Positions 8,615-16,963 are shown, numbered from the stretch's first letter. The stretch is 64,000 nucleotides of DNA from Promethearchaeati archaeon (GCA_013166775.1 JABLTJ010000001.1:62001-126000); one strand, 5' to 3'. Numbers and translations are program-made. Notes: a model not told the origin generated them from the letters alone.

Positions 8615-8651
8615 GCTTTTGTAACTGGAGTTTACTATCCTTACCAAATTC

Positions 8652-10190
8652 TCATTTCTTTTCATTTAATAAACTTAATAATGAATCTCTTTTTTTCTCA
8701 TCCGTAAAGTAATGACTCAATTCTTCAATTTCTCTTTTTATTCCTTCCTTCTTTTCTATTTTTGAATCGATTTCATAATACTTCTCAAATAATTCTAAAA
8801 TTACATGAATAATCTTCTCATCTTTCATCATTTCTAATGATATAAGTTCTCTATTGTTTCTATAGAAATCGTATGCTCTTATGTATGCTCCTATTCTCTC
8901 CCTTCTCTCATCTTTCTTTTCTTCTAGTTTGTTGAGCATATCCACAATTTTAATTAGAAACGTTATTATATCTTTAACTTCTTCCCCTTCGTACATGTAA
9001 TGTATCCTGCTCAAGAATGATTCAATCATTTCAAAATATGGTAAATCTATTCCCTCTCCCGCAAATTCGAGTAATTTCTTCCCATAAATTTCGAATATTG
9101 GTCTCATATTTTTTTCCTTTACTTCCCATTGCAAAAAAAGAGCTTTCTTTAGATCATTTAATATTTCTCTACATAATCCCCTTATTTGTGTTTCTTTTTC
9201 TCCTTGCTTCTTTTTCTTCTTGTAGAAATTATAAAGTAACGCACTTCTCATCAATCTCTCATTAATGATATTTTCACATTCATAGTATTGTTGATTGGAT
9301 AAACTATCTCCTAAATTTATACAAAAAGTTATCTTAAATAGAATGGTGGATAGCAAGATTAATTTTCTTTCTATTATGTTTTCTTCATCTTTCACATATG
9401 GATTCTGAAGTATTGTAGAATAGAAATTCACTAATGCACGTAATATATTTCTTGCTAAATTCTCTTCCTCATCCTTTTCAAATACCCTATTTTTGAAATA
9501 GAAAAATCTATTATACACTTCCGCAACTATACTGAAACCTATCCCTACTTCTGGAAATGGTTGTAAGATGTCTCCTGTTTCTATTTTTCTATTTAGATTC
9601 TCTGCTATCTTTTCCACTTTTTTTTCAAAACTATATTCCTTCTGTAAATCGTATTTTGATAGTACAGTCTCTGTTGCATCTTCTGATAGAATGTATTTTG
9701 CAGTAGATAAATATTTTAATTCTTCATCTGCTAGTTCAAACAAATTTAAAAAATCCCAATCAATAAAGCCAGATCTACTATCAAATTCTTTTTCTCCGTA
9801 TTTCTCCTTAAGGTATTCTCTTGTTTTCCTCTCATATATTACATCAATAAATCGTTCTTTCTCTTTTTGATATTGAACTCCTACAATAAAAGCTGTGGGT
9901 TCTTTTTCATTTATTAGACTATTACACGAATGGCATTTCTCCTCCCCTTCTTTGATTGAATTTTGACAATTAGAGCAAAGTAATTCTTTAGAGAACAAAA
10001 GAATCCCACATTTAAAACAGAACTTAATAGATGAATTGTTCATTACTTTACAGTTTATGCATTGATAAACTGAATGTGCTATTTTTTTATTCAACATTAT
10101 TTCAACACACTGTCTACAATACCTATGTTCTTCTGTACATTTAAGCTTTCTGAAGCAAAAAGAAAGTAGATGAGTGAAACTGTTGCTCAC
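8652..10190 (-). CDS. Uncharacterised zinc-ribbon/RING-like helical protein
   Basis: I do not recognise this 512-residue protein. The first 95 residues are packed with Cys pairs: a partial RING-like element (CTEEHRYCRQC), then CINC, CFKCG, CSNC and CHSC, enough for about three zinc sites. The rest is highly charged, almost entirely alpha-helical (many KKE/EEK stretches), without a recognisable enzymatic motif. The start is uncertain: GTG 10190 is used, but the first Cys lack partners, so the N-terminus may be shortened. No membrane segments. It stands alone, 95 bases from the EMC3 operon. Confidence 0.7.
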   Translation of the reverse strand: MSNSFTHLLSFCFRKLKCTEEHRYCRQCVEIMLNKKIAHSVYQCINCKVMNNSSIKFCFKCGILLFSKELLCSNCQNSIKEGEEKCHSCNSLINEKEPTAFIVGVQYQKEKERFIDVIYERKTREYLKEKYGEKEFDSRSGFIDWDFLNLFELADEELKYLSTAKYILSEDATETVLSKYDLQKEYSFEKKVEKIAENLNRKIETGDILQPFPEVGIGFSIVAEVYNRFFYFKNRVFEKDEEENLARNILRALVNFYSTILQNPYVKDEENIIERKLILLSTILFKITFCINLGDSLSNQQYYECENIINERLMRSALLYNFYKKKKKQGEKETQIRGLCREILNDLKKALFLQWEVKEKNMRPIFEIYGKKLLEFAGEGIDLPYFEMIESFLSRIHYMYEGEEVKDIITFLIKIVDMLNKLEEKKDERRERIGAYIRAYDFYRNNRELISLEMMKDEKIIHVILELFEKYYEIDSKIEKKEGIKREIEELSHYFTDEKKRDSLLSLLNEKK

Positions 10191-10350
10191 ACATCTTTAA
10201 TTCAGGAAATACCTCCCCAGTTTGCTGTTACCCACTTAAAGAAATCAATTGCTTTTGGTGTTTTAGGTTTCAAATACTTCACAAAGTGGAAGAAATAAAC
10301 ATTTCATATTTTGTCTTTTTTTCTTCTATTTCTTTATCAAGTTCGATTTT

Positions 10351-11085
10351 TTAGTTATTTTTCTGTAGAAGCACAAAGAAGTTATCTTTTCCACTTTTCC
10401 CTCCTGCTAGAGTAATGTTACATATTTCCAAATTACTAGCTTCTAGAATCCCTAAAAGTTCTCTCTTTGTAAATAAATGATAATATCTATTTGCCACTAC
10501 GTGTTTATCTTTATTAAACCAAGGAAGAAAAATATCCCCGTGCCTCCATTTATTATTTAAGATTTTTTTTATTGGAAAAGCAATTATATCAAATACCATT
10601 TTTTTCAGAGTATCAGGTTTCCATCGTCTCCAAAATGATAGGATGACATATCCTTTAGGCTTTAGAATATTTGAAATATTTCTCAATACAGCTATTGTCT
10701 CTTTTTTATTTTCCAAGTGATGAGCAGTTGCAATACACAAAATTAAATCTGCTGCATTCTCTCTTATTGGGATTCTTCTCATATCGTTGTTTAGAATGTG
10801 GAGCTTTTGAATAGGGAGATCAACTAAATTCCTCAGTAAATCAATTGATAAATCTGAAGCTAAAAAGTGCCATTCTTGATCCTTAAGAAGTTCCAAATTT
10901 CTTCCATTTCCTGTACCAATATCTACTAGTACCCCCTCATAGGGTAGGGAATGTTGTTTTCCAATATTTATAAGATATTGTTGGAAATCTCTCCATGGTC
11001 TATTTTTTACTTCGACATATTTTGGAGTAATCTTCCTATATTCCTCCATTAAACTATATTCGTTGCTTGAGCTCTTTTTCTTCAA
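10351..11085 (-). CDS. Trm9/ALKBH8-like SAM-dependent methyltransferase
   Basis: Probable tRNA wobble-uridine carboxymethyl methyltransferase of the Trm9 type. SAM motif I is VDIGTGNGRNL at about residues 54-64. Beyond the fold, several Trm9-specific landmarks align in order: RPWRDFQQYL (29-38), GDIFLPW (183-189), NRYYHLFTKREL (199-210) and DNFFVLLQK (234-242), matching RPW, DxxVPW, RYYHLY and WWVxxQK in yeast Trm9. 244 residues is similar to the yeast core without its Lys-rich insert. Family placement is from remembered motifs; a generic type-11 methyltransferase is the alternative. Confidence 0.75.
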   Translation of the reverse strand: MKKKSSSNEYSLMEEYRKITPKYVEVKNRPWRDFQQYLINIGKQHSLPYEGVLVDIGTGNGRNLELLKDQEWHFLASDLSIDLLRNLVDLPIQKLHILNNDMRRIPIRENAADLILCIATAHHLENKKETIAVLRNISNILKPKGYVILSFWRRWKPDTLKKMVFDIIAFPIKKILNNKWRHGDIFLPWFNKDKHVVANRYYHLFTKRELLGILEASNLEICNITLAGGKSGKDNFFVLLQKNN

Positions 11086-11153
11086 TATGATAAAGCTGTT
11101 GTGATTATATATTTCAATTTTCTTTTCTGAACTATCAATGTAGCTTATGATAA

Positions 11154-11163
11154 ATTTTAAATA
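11154..11163 (+). promoter_or_regulatory. TATA box before the Gfo/Idh gene
   Basis: ATTTTAAATA lies 53-62 bases before ATG 11216, placing initiation near 11190, just downstream of the inverted repeat listed separately. Confidence 0.5.
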
Positions 11164-11193
11164 TTCACTTTTCTTTACTCAAAATGAGTGAAT
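11163..11193. repeat. Nested inverted repeats at promoter (candidate operator)
   Basis: ATTCACT (11163-11169) and AGTGAAT (11187-11193) are perfect inverted copies, and inside them ACTCA-AAA-TGAGT (11077-offset: 11177-11189) forms a second palindrome. Overlapping the expected initiation site, they could bind a dimeric repressor. Confidence 0.4.
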
Positions 11194-11215
11194 TATTTCA
11201 AAGAGAGTGAATGAA

Positions 11216-12166
11216 ATGGCAGAACTTAATGTGGTTGTTGTAGGTGTAGGGAGTTGGGGAAAGAATCACGCAAGAGTATTCAACGAACTACAAGAATCAA
11301 ATTTAATAGGTGTTTATGATCTTGACCAGAACAAAGCTAAGATTCTTGCAAAGCAATTTAATGTTAAATCATTTCCCAATTTAGAAGATATTTTCAATTC
11401 GGAACAAGTAGACGCTGTAACAGTTGCATCTCCAACATCAACCCATAGTGAAATATCTCTAAAAGCTATTGAACACGGAAAACACGTTTTAATTGAGAAA
11501 CCAATGACAAGTTCGATAGAAGAAGCTGAGAAAATCATAGAAAAAGAAAAAGATTCAGATGTTGTTGTTTCTGTAGGTTTCATTGAAAGATTCAATCCAA
11601 TTGTTAAAAGATCAAAAACATTGATTGAAGAAGCTGAACTAGGGGATTTAGTACTTATTAGTGCTAGACGTTTAGGTCCATATTGGCCTGATAGATTGAA
11701 AGATGTTGATGTCATCAGGGATGTGAGTATACATGATATTGATGTTTTTGGATATTTATTAGGAAAAGATCCTATTTCTGTTTATGCTAGAGGAGGAAAA
11801 TTAAGGCACCCATATTTCGATTATGCGGAAATATTGCTAGATTATGGAGAAGGAATCACTGGATTTATTGAATCAAATTATCTTACTCCACATAAACTTC
11901 GAAAACTTATGCTAACATGTGAGCAAGGAATTGTTGAAGCTGATTACATCACTCAAGATTATGTAATTGAAGATCAAGAATGGGCAAAGCAACAAAAGAT
12001 TCAATGGCAAGAACCATTAAAGGCAGAGATGTTGAGTTTTATTAATGCTTGTTTAGCGAAAAAAACACCTCACATTACATCTACTGATGGCTTGAAAGCT
12101 TTAAAGATAGCCGTAGCATCAATAAGGAGTATTCAATCACATAAGGTTATCGAACTTGATTTATGA
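11216..12166 (+). CDS. Gfo/Idh/MocA family NAD(P)-dependent oxidoreductase
   Basis: Probable sugar or sugar-nucleotide dehydrogenase. The N-terminal Rossmann fold has GVGSWGKNHARV, and EKPMTSSIEEAE is the family EKP motif whose Lys acts in catalysis. The C-terminal alpha/beta domain contains DVSIHDIDVFGYL, where His/Asp are the usual substrate contacts. 316 residues is normal. ATG 11216 is used; GTG 11207 in frame would add three residues. The substrate cannot be told from sequence; UDP-GlcNAc or myo-inositol-type substrates are possible. Confidence 0.85.
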   Translation: MAELNVVVVGVGSWGKNHARVFNELQESNLIGVYDLDQNKAKILAKQFNVKSFPNLEDIFNSEQVDAVTVASPTSTHSEISLKAIEHGKHVLIEKPMTSSIEEAEKIIEKEKDSDVVVSVGFIERFNPIVKRSKTLIEEAELGDLVLISARRLGPYWPDRLKDVDVIRDVSIHDIDVFGYLLGKDPISVYARGGKLRHPYFDYAEILLDYGEGITGFIESNYLTPHKLRKLMLTCEQGIVEADYITQDYVIEDQEWAKQQKIQWQEPLKAEMLSFINACLAKKTPHITSTDGLKALKIAVASIRSIQSHKVIELDL

Positions 12167-12205
12167 TATTTTTTAAAAAGAAAATAAAAAGAAAAGTGTG
12201 AGTGA

Positions 12206-13654
12206 CTATTTTAAGCCAAGCAATCCAGCAAGTGCTGGTACTGTCTCACTAATCTGTTCACTCGCAAATATCTCATAATATTGTCTTAGGATACCCGTTG
12301 TAAGTAGAATTCCTGTACCCGTACCTAACGCTCCTAGAAAATCTGCTACTGCAGCTAGGATACCAATAAAGAATCCTCCTATCCATGCAGCGATAGGAAT
12401 ATATCTTTCGAGATATCTTTCAACTATCTTTGGATTACGTCTAAATCCCGGAATTTGCATATTTGCATCCAATAATTGCTTTGCAACATTCTTTGAACTC
12501 ATACCTGCCGTATCTATCCAGATCCGTGAGAAAACACCACAGAGTATTATCATGAAGAACATATATGCAATAGCATTCCCAGGATGGACTCCAACCTGTT
12601 CTGGTCCATACGGAGCCGTAGTTAAGGCAGCCAATCCTGAGACTGGCTGCAGTTGAGTCGTATCCGGTATTTCTTCCCATCTCCCCATGAAATTCACTAA
12701 GAAGAATTTGATACCCGTACTCTCATTTGACCATTTGTTGTGCATCAGATTTGATATGAAGTAAACATTAGCAAAGAGAGCACTAACAAGTATTACTGGA
12801 ATGTTGGAAGTATATAGGAACTTAATTGGATAGCGAGCTGGCATTTTATATTGACTATGTTGAACAGGAATTTCAACCTTTATAGAATCAACATAAATTA
12901 CCATTGCGAATACTACAATTGTAGCTAACAAACCAACAAGATCTGGGGTTCTTCCAGGTCTACTGAATGGAGTGGCTACATCACCTCTACCTATTCCTTG
13001 AAAGAAGGCTAAAATAGCTCCTCTATACCACATCACTCCTCCAGATGATTCTTGAGTCAAACTAAACATTCCATCAAAGATATTGAAACAAACACTTGCA
13101 GCAATAAAGAGACTTATTCCACTTCCTAGTCCATATCCTTTCTGAATAACTTCATCCATAAGCAAGATAACCAATCCTGCTACAATTAATTGTGTTAAGA
13201 TAAGCATTTGTGCTTCAAAAGTTAGATCTTCACCATAAGCACCACCAAGAATATATGCTAAAGCTTCGAACAGAGTCATCAATATAGCAAGTACTTTTTG
13301 TGTTCCAGTGTACAATGCTCTTTCCTCAGAACTAGTGAAATCTACTTTGATTATCTGCGAACCCACTAGTAGTTGCATAATCAAACCTGCTGTAACAATC
13401 GGACCAATACCGAGTTCAGCTAAACTTCCTCTTTGGGAAGCTAATATTGCTCTCATTGCAAAGAAAGGATCAGTACCTTGACCTGCTTCTCTTGGTACGC
13501 CGACAATGGGTATATTCAGCATTGCTAAATAGAGAGCCAGTATTCCGAAAGTCCAAGCTAGCTTTCTTTTGAAAGAAGGCTTTCTCGCTGGTTTTTTTAT
13601 TTCAAACGTAAAACGTTGAAATGGTTTGAAAAGCATCAAAAACTTCGAAGCCAT
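12206..13654 (-). CDS. secY: Protein translocase subunit SecY (Sec61 alpha)
   Basis: Core of the protein-conducting channel in the cytoplasmic membrane. The 482 residues show ten hydrophobic helices. Recognisable elements include the plug/TM2 region ASQRGSLAELGIGPIVTAG and the cytoplasmic loop HSQYKMPARYPIKFLYTSNIPV (C5-like, contacting the ribosome), quoted here in parts. ATG 13654 is preferred over GTG 13663 because GGTG is 6 bases upstream. It is detached from the spc operon, on the opposite strand, with a P-loop kinase upstream in the place of adk. Confidence 0.95.
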   Translation of the reverse strand: MASKFLMLFKPFQRFTFEIKKPARKPSFKRKLAWTFGILALYLAMLNIPIVGVPREAGQGTDPFFAMRAILASQRGSLAELGIGPIVTAGLIMQLLVGSQIIKVDFTSSEERALYTGTQKVLAILMTLFEALAYILGGAYGEDLTFEAQMLILTQLIVAGLVILLMDEVIQKGYGLGSGISLFIAASVCFNIFDGMFSLTQESSGGVMWYRGAILAFFQGIGRGDVATPFSRPGRTPDLVGLLATIVVFAMVIYVDSIKVEIPVQHSQYKMPARYPIKFLYTSNIPVILVSALFANVYFISNLMHNKWSNESTGIKFFLVNFMGRWEEIPDTTQLQPVSGLAALTTAPYGPEQVGVHPGNAIAYMFFMIILCGVFSRIWIDTAGMSSKNVAKQLLDANMQIPGFRRNPKIVERYLERYIPIAAWIGGFFIGILAAVADFLGALGTGTGILLTTGILRQYYEIFASEQISETVPALAGLLGLK

Positions 13655-13740
13655 AGGTGTCACCGGTCGGTTTTAATCCAATAGAAGTGCTTCTATTTAT
13701 AAGCATTTTTGCCTTCAACAAATTTCTACGGCAGTTATTT

Positions 13741-14346
13741 TCATTTTGAAAGAACACAGCCTCTGAAGTATTTGTATGAATGTTTAAATGAGTGATATGG
13801 CCAAATTTTATCTTCGGTTATAATAATATCATTAGCAAATGCTAGTGCATTACCTATACCCAATCCAATCTCTCTGATTTCTCGGCTAATGAAATTATCC
13901 CATTTAGCTAAATCTTGATCTTCTTGTGTTTTCTCGAGATATCTCCCTGAAACCTTGAAACGATCTGGATTCTTTACTCTGTTGAATCTTGTATTCTGAC
14001 TTGCATGAAAACCCAATACCTTTATGTTTTTTGTACCAAAATGCTTTCTAGCAAAATCAATTTCAGCTGGTGACTTTATACCATTTAAAAGAAGAATAGA
14101 TGAATCTTTATAGTTTTCATACTCATATTCAAGAATAGCTTGAGTAAATGCAGTAGGGTCTTTAGAAAGAAGTTCTTTAATTATCTTCGATGTATTAGTG
14201 TGATTAACCTCTAAACCTTGGTGTTTGATTTCATGATAAACAGCATGACCTGTCTCTATCATTGGGATTCCTTTTTCTTCTCTTAACGTATGGCCATGTG
14301 AGGACTTTCCACTAAGTTGCATTCCCACAAGTATGAAGACTTTCAT
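13741..14346 (-). CDS. UPF0200-like P-loop nucleotide kinase
   Basis: Archaeal kinase-like protein related to dephospho-CoA/adenylate kinases. The Walker A reads GMQLSGKSS (residues 8-16), a variant of the usual GMPGSGKS. The following segment GIPMIETGHAVYHEIKHQGL mirrors the family's 'GIPVVSMGDVVREE..RGL'. It is 201 residues, slightly longer than average. Lying upstream of secY in the minus-strand order, it occupies the usual place of adenylate kinase, but its substrate is unproven. Confidence 0.72.
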   Translation of the reverse strand: MKVFILVGMQLSGKSSHGHTLREEKGIPMIETGHAVYHEIKHQGLEVNHTNTSKIIKELLSKDPTAFTQAILEYEYENYKDSSILLLNGIKSPAEIDFARKHFGTKNIKVLGFHASQNTRFNRVKNPDRFKVSGRYLEKTQEDQDLAKWDNFISREIREIGLGIGNALAFANDIIITEDKIWPYHSFKHSYKYFRGCVLSK

Positions 14347-14390
14347 CGTTTCCGTTTTCTAATATAGGAGTAGAAGAAAAGGTTTTCGGA

Positions 14391-14411
14391 CTAATATTGT
14401 TCTAATATTAG
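14391..14411. repeat. Perfect 8-bp inverted repeat
   Basis: CTAATATT and AATATTAG flank a 5-base spacer, in the divergent gap between the kinase and tRNA-Ser. It may be a regulator site for the kinase-secY transcript, or simply AT-rich chance. Confidence 0.35.
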
Positions 14412-14467
14412 CACCTCATGGTAATATTTTTATTACAAACAAATTTACACCTCTATAATCATTTCTT

Positions 14468-14552
14468 GCCAGGATATCCAAGCGGTTACGGAGATGCATT
14501 GGAAATGCATTGCCCTTGAGGCGCCGGGGTTCAAATCCCCGTCCTGGCTCCA
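14468..14552 (+). tRNA. tRNA-Ser (GGA), CCA encoded
   Basis: Class II tRNA. The acceptor stem GCCAGGA (14468-14474) pairs with TCCTGGC (14542-14548). The anticodon stem ATGCA/TGCAT encloses loop TTGGAAA, giving anticodon GGA, which reads UCC and UCU. A long variable arm (GCC-CTTGA-GGC) supports Ser. The T arm is CGGGG-TTCAAAT-CCCCG. The 3' CCA is encoded (14550-14552). The discriminator base 14549 is T, whereas G is usual for tRNA-Ser. No intron. An AT-rich TATA-like element lies about 40 bases upstream. Confidence 0.95.
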
Positions 14553-14595
14553 TTTTCTAAATAAAATCACGCTTTAAAATTCTCGCTTAAGCAAA

Positions 14596-14607
14596 TACTT
14601 AAAAAAA
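14596..14607 (+). promoter_or_regulatory. TATA-like element for uS13-uS4-uS11
   Basis: The sequence TACTTAAAAAAA is followed about 25 bases later by the probable initiation point near 14630, leaving a leader of about 130 bases before uS13. Confidence 0.4.
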
Positions 14608-14674
14608 TCATATATGCAGTCTTCTTGAAATCGTTTGTGCTATAATTGAAAGAAAGCACATGGCGAAGCTCGAT

Positions 14675-14732
14675 GGAGAACAACTCTCCCATTCTTGAAT
14701 TAAGAAGTGTAGAGCACTGCAACTTCGGGTTG
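14675..14732 (+). promoter_or_regulatory. Leader with three consecutive hairpins upstream of uS13
   Basis: Stems seen directly: GGAGA/TCTCC (14675-14689, 5-base loop), TTCTT/AAGAA (14692-14706, 5-base loop) and CAAC/GTTG (14720-14732, loop TTCGG). They lie end to end in the presumed 5' leader. A ribosomal-protein autoregulatory leader or a small RNA are both possible; neither is proven. Confidence 0.35.
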
Positions 14733-14761
14733 TGGAATACAAAATAATGAAAAGTGATAAT

Positions 14762-15205
14762 ATGTCATTTCGCCATTTAGTTAGAATTAAGTCTACAGAT
14801 TTAGAAGGGCATCTTCCCGTTTCTCTAGGTCTTTCAAAGATATCTGGAGTAAATAGAAGATTAGCTCAAACAATTGTAAGAACTCTTAACATCTCTTCTT
14901 CTGAACGCGTTGGTTCTCTTACTGATGTAACTATAAAGGAAATTGAAAGTATCATTTCTGATCCAGTCGCTGCAGGAATACCAGAATGGATGGTTAATAG
15001 AAGGAAAGATCGTCAAACAGGTGATAATTTACATATCACTGAGGCTCAGCTTATTCTCCAAACTAAGCAAGATATCGAAAGATATATCCGTATTCGTAGC
15101 CGACGAGGAATCAGACACTCATTTAAACTTAAAGTAAGAGGGCAAAAGACTCGAACCCATGGAAAAAGCGGAACAACCGTGGGTGTATCGAAGAGGAAAA
15201 GATAG
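14762..15205 (+). CDS. rps13: Ribosomal protein uS13
   Basis: Small-subunit head protein contacting tRNA and the intersubunit bridges. ATG 14762 gives the family-like start SFRHLVRIKSTDLEGHLPV and follows GTGATAAT; in-frame starts at 14732 (GTG) and 14747 would add residues not seen in the family. The C-terminus carries GIRHSFKLKVRGQKTRTHG, matching the conserved RGQRTRTHGR region. 147 residues is typical. uS4 follows after 9 bases. Confidence 0.94.
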   Translation: MSFRHLVRIKSTDLEGHLPVSLGLSKISGVNRRLAQTIVRTLNISSSERVGSLTDVTIKEIESIISDPVAAGIPEWMVNRRKDRQTGDNLHITEAQLILQTKQDIERYIRIRSRRGIRHSFKLKVRGQKTRTHGKSGTTVGVSKRKR

Positions 15206-15214
15206 GGTGAGAAC

Positions 15215-16297
15215 ATGGGTGGAATTAGAAGACAAAGAAAGAAAATCATAACTCCTGGTCATCCATATGATCAAGCTCGATTAGAAAGAGAACTCCCCTT
15301 AGTAGGAGAATATGGTCTTAGAAATAAACGCGAATTATGGAAAGCTAGAACCGTTCTCTCAAAAGCTAGACAACAAGCTCGTGGTCTTTTAGCTCTTGAT
15401 CCTGATATCAGAAGCCAAAGAGAAAGAGAACTTCTTTCACGATTATCAAGATTTGGAATGCTTTCAGAAAGTGCTGATTTGGATTCAGTTCTTGCGTTAG
15501 ATGTAAAAACAGTACTTGATCGAAGACTACAAACTATTGTTTTCAGAATAGGTTTAGCTAGTACACCTTATCAAGCTAGACAATTTATTTCACATAGACA
15601 TATTGCAATAGACAAAGGAGTAGTTACATCACCAAGTAGGTTGATAACAGTAAAAGAAGAAAGCGGAATTGCTTATGCTCCAAGATCCCCACTAAATAAT
15701 CCACAACATCCATCTAGACCACAAGCTCCTCCAGTAGTTGAGGAACCTGAAAAAACTGAGAAACCCAGGCCCAAAGCTAAACCTGCTCCTAAGGAAGAGC
15801 AACGTAAACCTGCTCCTAAGGAAGAGCAACGTAAACCTGCTCCTAAGGAAGAGCAACGTAAACCTGCTCCTAAGGAAGAGCAACCTAGGGTAATCGAAAA
15901 GAAAGCAGAGGTTAAACCTAAGGAAGTAGAAAAGAAAGCAGAGGTTAAACCTAAGGAAGTAGAAAAGAAAGCAGAGGTTAAACCTAAGGAAGAGCAACCT
16001 AAGCCCAAACCTACACCTACACCTGAGGTGAAAGAAGCACCAAAAGAGAAAAAACCTCCTGCTAAACCTATCGAGGAGAAATCTAAAGTTGCAACTATAG
16101 CTGATCTTTCTCAGATTGAAGGTATAGGTGCAAAGACAGCAATGCTTTTACAAGATCATGGTTTCAAAACCGCACAAAAAATCGCTGGATCATCAGTTGA
16201 TGATATTACTAAAGTTCCAGGAATTGGCCCAGCTACCGCTGAAAAGATGATCAAGAACGCAAAGGCTCTTGTCAAAAAAGCAGGGGAAGGTAAGTAG
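15215..16297 (+). CDS. rps4: Ribosomal protein uS4 fused to repeat linker and helix-hairpin-helix domain
   Basis: Residues 1-155 are ordinary archaeal uS4, including the S4 RNA-binding domain ([18 protein letters not shown]). The archaeal family ends near residue 180; here another 180 follow. Residues 190-225 are four tandem copies of a 9-residue PAPKEEQRK unit, residues 228-260 three copies of the 11-residue [11 protein letters not shown] unit, and residues 295-352 form a pair of helix-hairpin-helix motifs ([16 protein letters not shown] and [16 protein letters not shown]). The frame is continuous with uS4 and stops 8 bases before uS11. No frameshift is seen. Confidence 0.93.
   Translation: MGGIRRQRKKIITPGHPYDQARLERELPLVGEYGLRNKRELWKARTVLSKARQQARGLLALDPDIRSQRERELLSRLSRFGMLSESADLDSVLALDVKTVLDRRLQTIVFRIGLASTPYQARQFISHRHIAIDKGVVTSPSRLITVKEESGIAYAPRSPLNNPQHPSRPQAPPVVEEPEKTEKPRPKAKPAPKEEQRKPAPKEEQRKPAPKEEQRKPAPKEEQPRVIEKKAEVKPKEVEKKAEVKPKEVEKKAEVKPKEEQPKPKPTPTPEVKEAPKEKKPPAKPIEEKSKVATIADLSQIEGIGAKTAMLLQDHGFKTAQKIAGSSVDDITKVPGIGPATAEKMIKNAKALVKKAGEGK
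15782..15889 (+). repeat. 27-bp tandem repeat in uS4 gene (4 units)
   Basis: Four in-frame copies of a 27-base unit encoding PAPKEEQRK, the last ending PR instead of RK. Near identity at DNA level suggests recent expansion by slippage or unequal recombination. Confidence 0.9.
15896..15994 (+). repeat. 33-bp tandem repeat in uS4 gene (3 units)
   Basis: Three in-frame copies of a 33-base unit encoding [11 protein letters not shown], the last with EE in place of EV. It directly follows the 27-bp array. Confidence 0.9.
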
Positions 16298-16305
16298 GTG
16301 ATTTT

Positions 16306-16752
16306 ATGAGTGAAACAAAAACAGAAAAAACAGAGACAGAAGCTAAAGAAGCTAGACCAAGGAGAAGAGAATCAAAATTCGGTATTGCTCACATTTTTTC
16401 AAGCTATAATGATACTATTGTTCACATTACTGACATCTCCGGTGCTGAAACTTTCAGCCGTAAAAGCGGAGGAATGTTTGTCAAAGCAGACAGAAACGAG
16501 TCCAGTCCTTACGCAGCAATGAAAGCAGCAAATGCAGCGGCACAAGAAGCGCAAAGTAAAGGAGTGTATCAACTATATGTACGTTACAGAGCACCAGGAG
16601 GACATAAAAACCGTACTCCAGGACCAGGAACACAAGCAGCATTACGATCGTTGAAAAGGTCAGGAATGAGAATACTAAGACTAGAAGATGTAACACCTCT
16701 CCCACACAATGGATGCAGAAGAAAAGGGGGCCGTAGAGGCCGTAGAATGTAA
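16306..16752 (+). CDS. rps11: Ribosomal protein uS11
   Basis: Small-subunit platform protein. Core motifs: [19 protein letters not shown], the [18 protein letters not shown] segment, and the C-terminal [20 protein letters not shown]. About 20 acidic/basic residues precede the core, so at 148 residues it is slightly long. AGGTGATTTT leads into the ATG. It ends the uS13-uS4-uS11 unit; rpoD, which often follows, is absent. Confidence 0.95.
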   Translation: MSETKTEKTETEAKEARPRRRESKFGIAHIFSSYNDTIVHITDISGAETFSRKSGGMFVKADRNESSPYAAMKAANAAAQEAQSKGVYQLYVRYRAPGGHKNRTPGPGTQAALRSLKRSGMRILRLEDVTPLPHNGCRRKGGRRGRRM

Positions 16753-16763
16753 AATTCATCTTC

Positions 16764-16798
16764 TTTCATTTTTTATTTTATTACTTTTATTTTTGTAA
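16764..16798 (+). terminator. Oligo-T terminator after uS11
   Basis: Several T5-T6 tracts within 35 bases after the uS11 stop fit archaeal intrinsic termination. Confidence 0.45.
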
Positions 16799-16908
16799 TA
16801 TTTGGGTTTATTAAGCAATTTATCTATTATGTTTTTGATTGATTTGAGTCTAGAAAATGAAGGAAGTACTTTACCCAAGGAAAACGAACCTGTATAGTGC
16901 TGGGAGCA

Positions 16909-16956
16909 GGGAATACTCTGGAAGAGGTAATTCAAACAGGCTGCAGCAGTATTCCC
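16909..16956. repeat. 9-bp perfect inverted repeat
   Basis: GGGAATACT (16909-16917) and AGTATTCCC (16948-16956) with a 30-base loop. It could fold into an RNA hairpin in either strand. Confidence 0.4.
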
Positions 16957-16963
16957 AAACGCT

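Noticed and set aside
10202..10303. Minus-strand start-less frame of 33 codons (contains PKTPKAIDFFKWV and TANWGGIS)
   Set aside because: It reads like a fragment of a protein but has no start, no recognisable family and only about 33 codons; chance cannot be excluded.
15673..16008. Minus-strand ORF rich in Gly/Leu/Cys over the uS4 repeats
   Set aside because: It is the antisense of the tandem repeats in uS4; its sequence is repetitive for that reason only.
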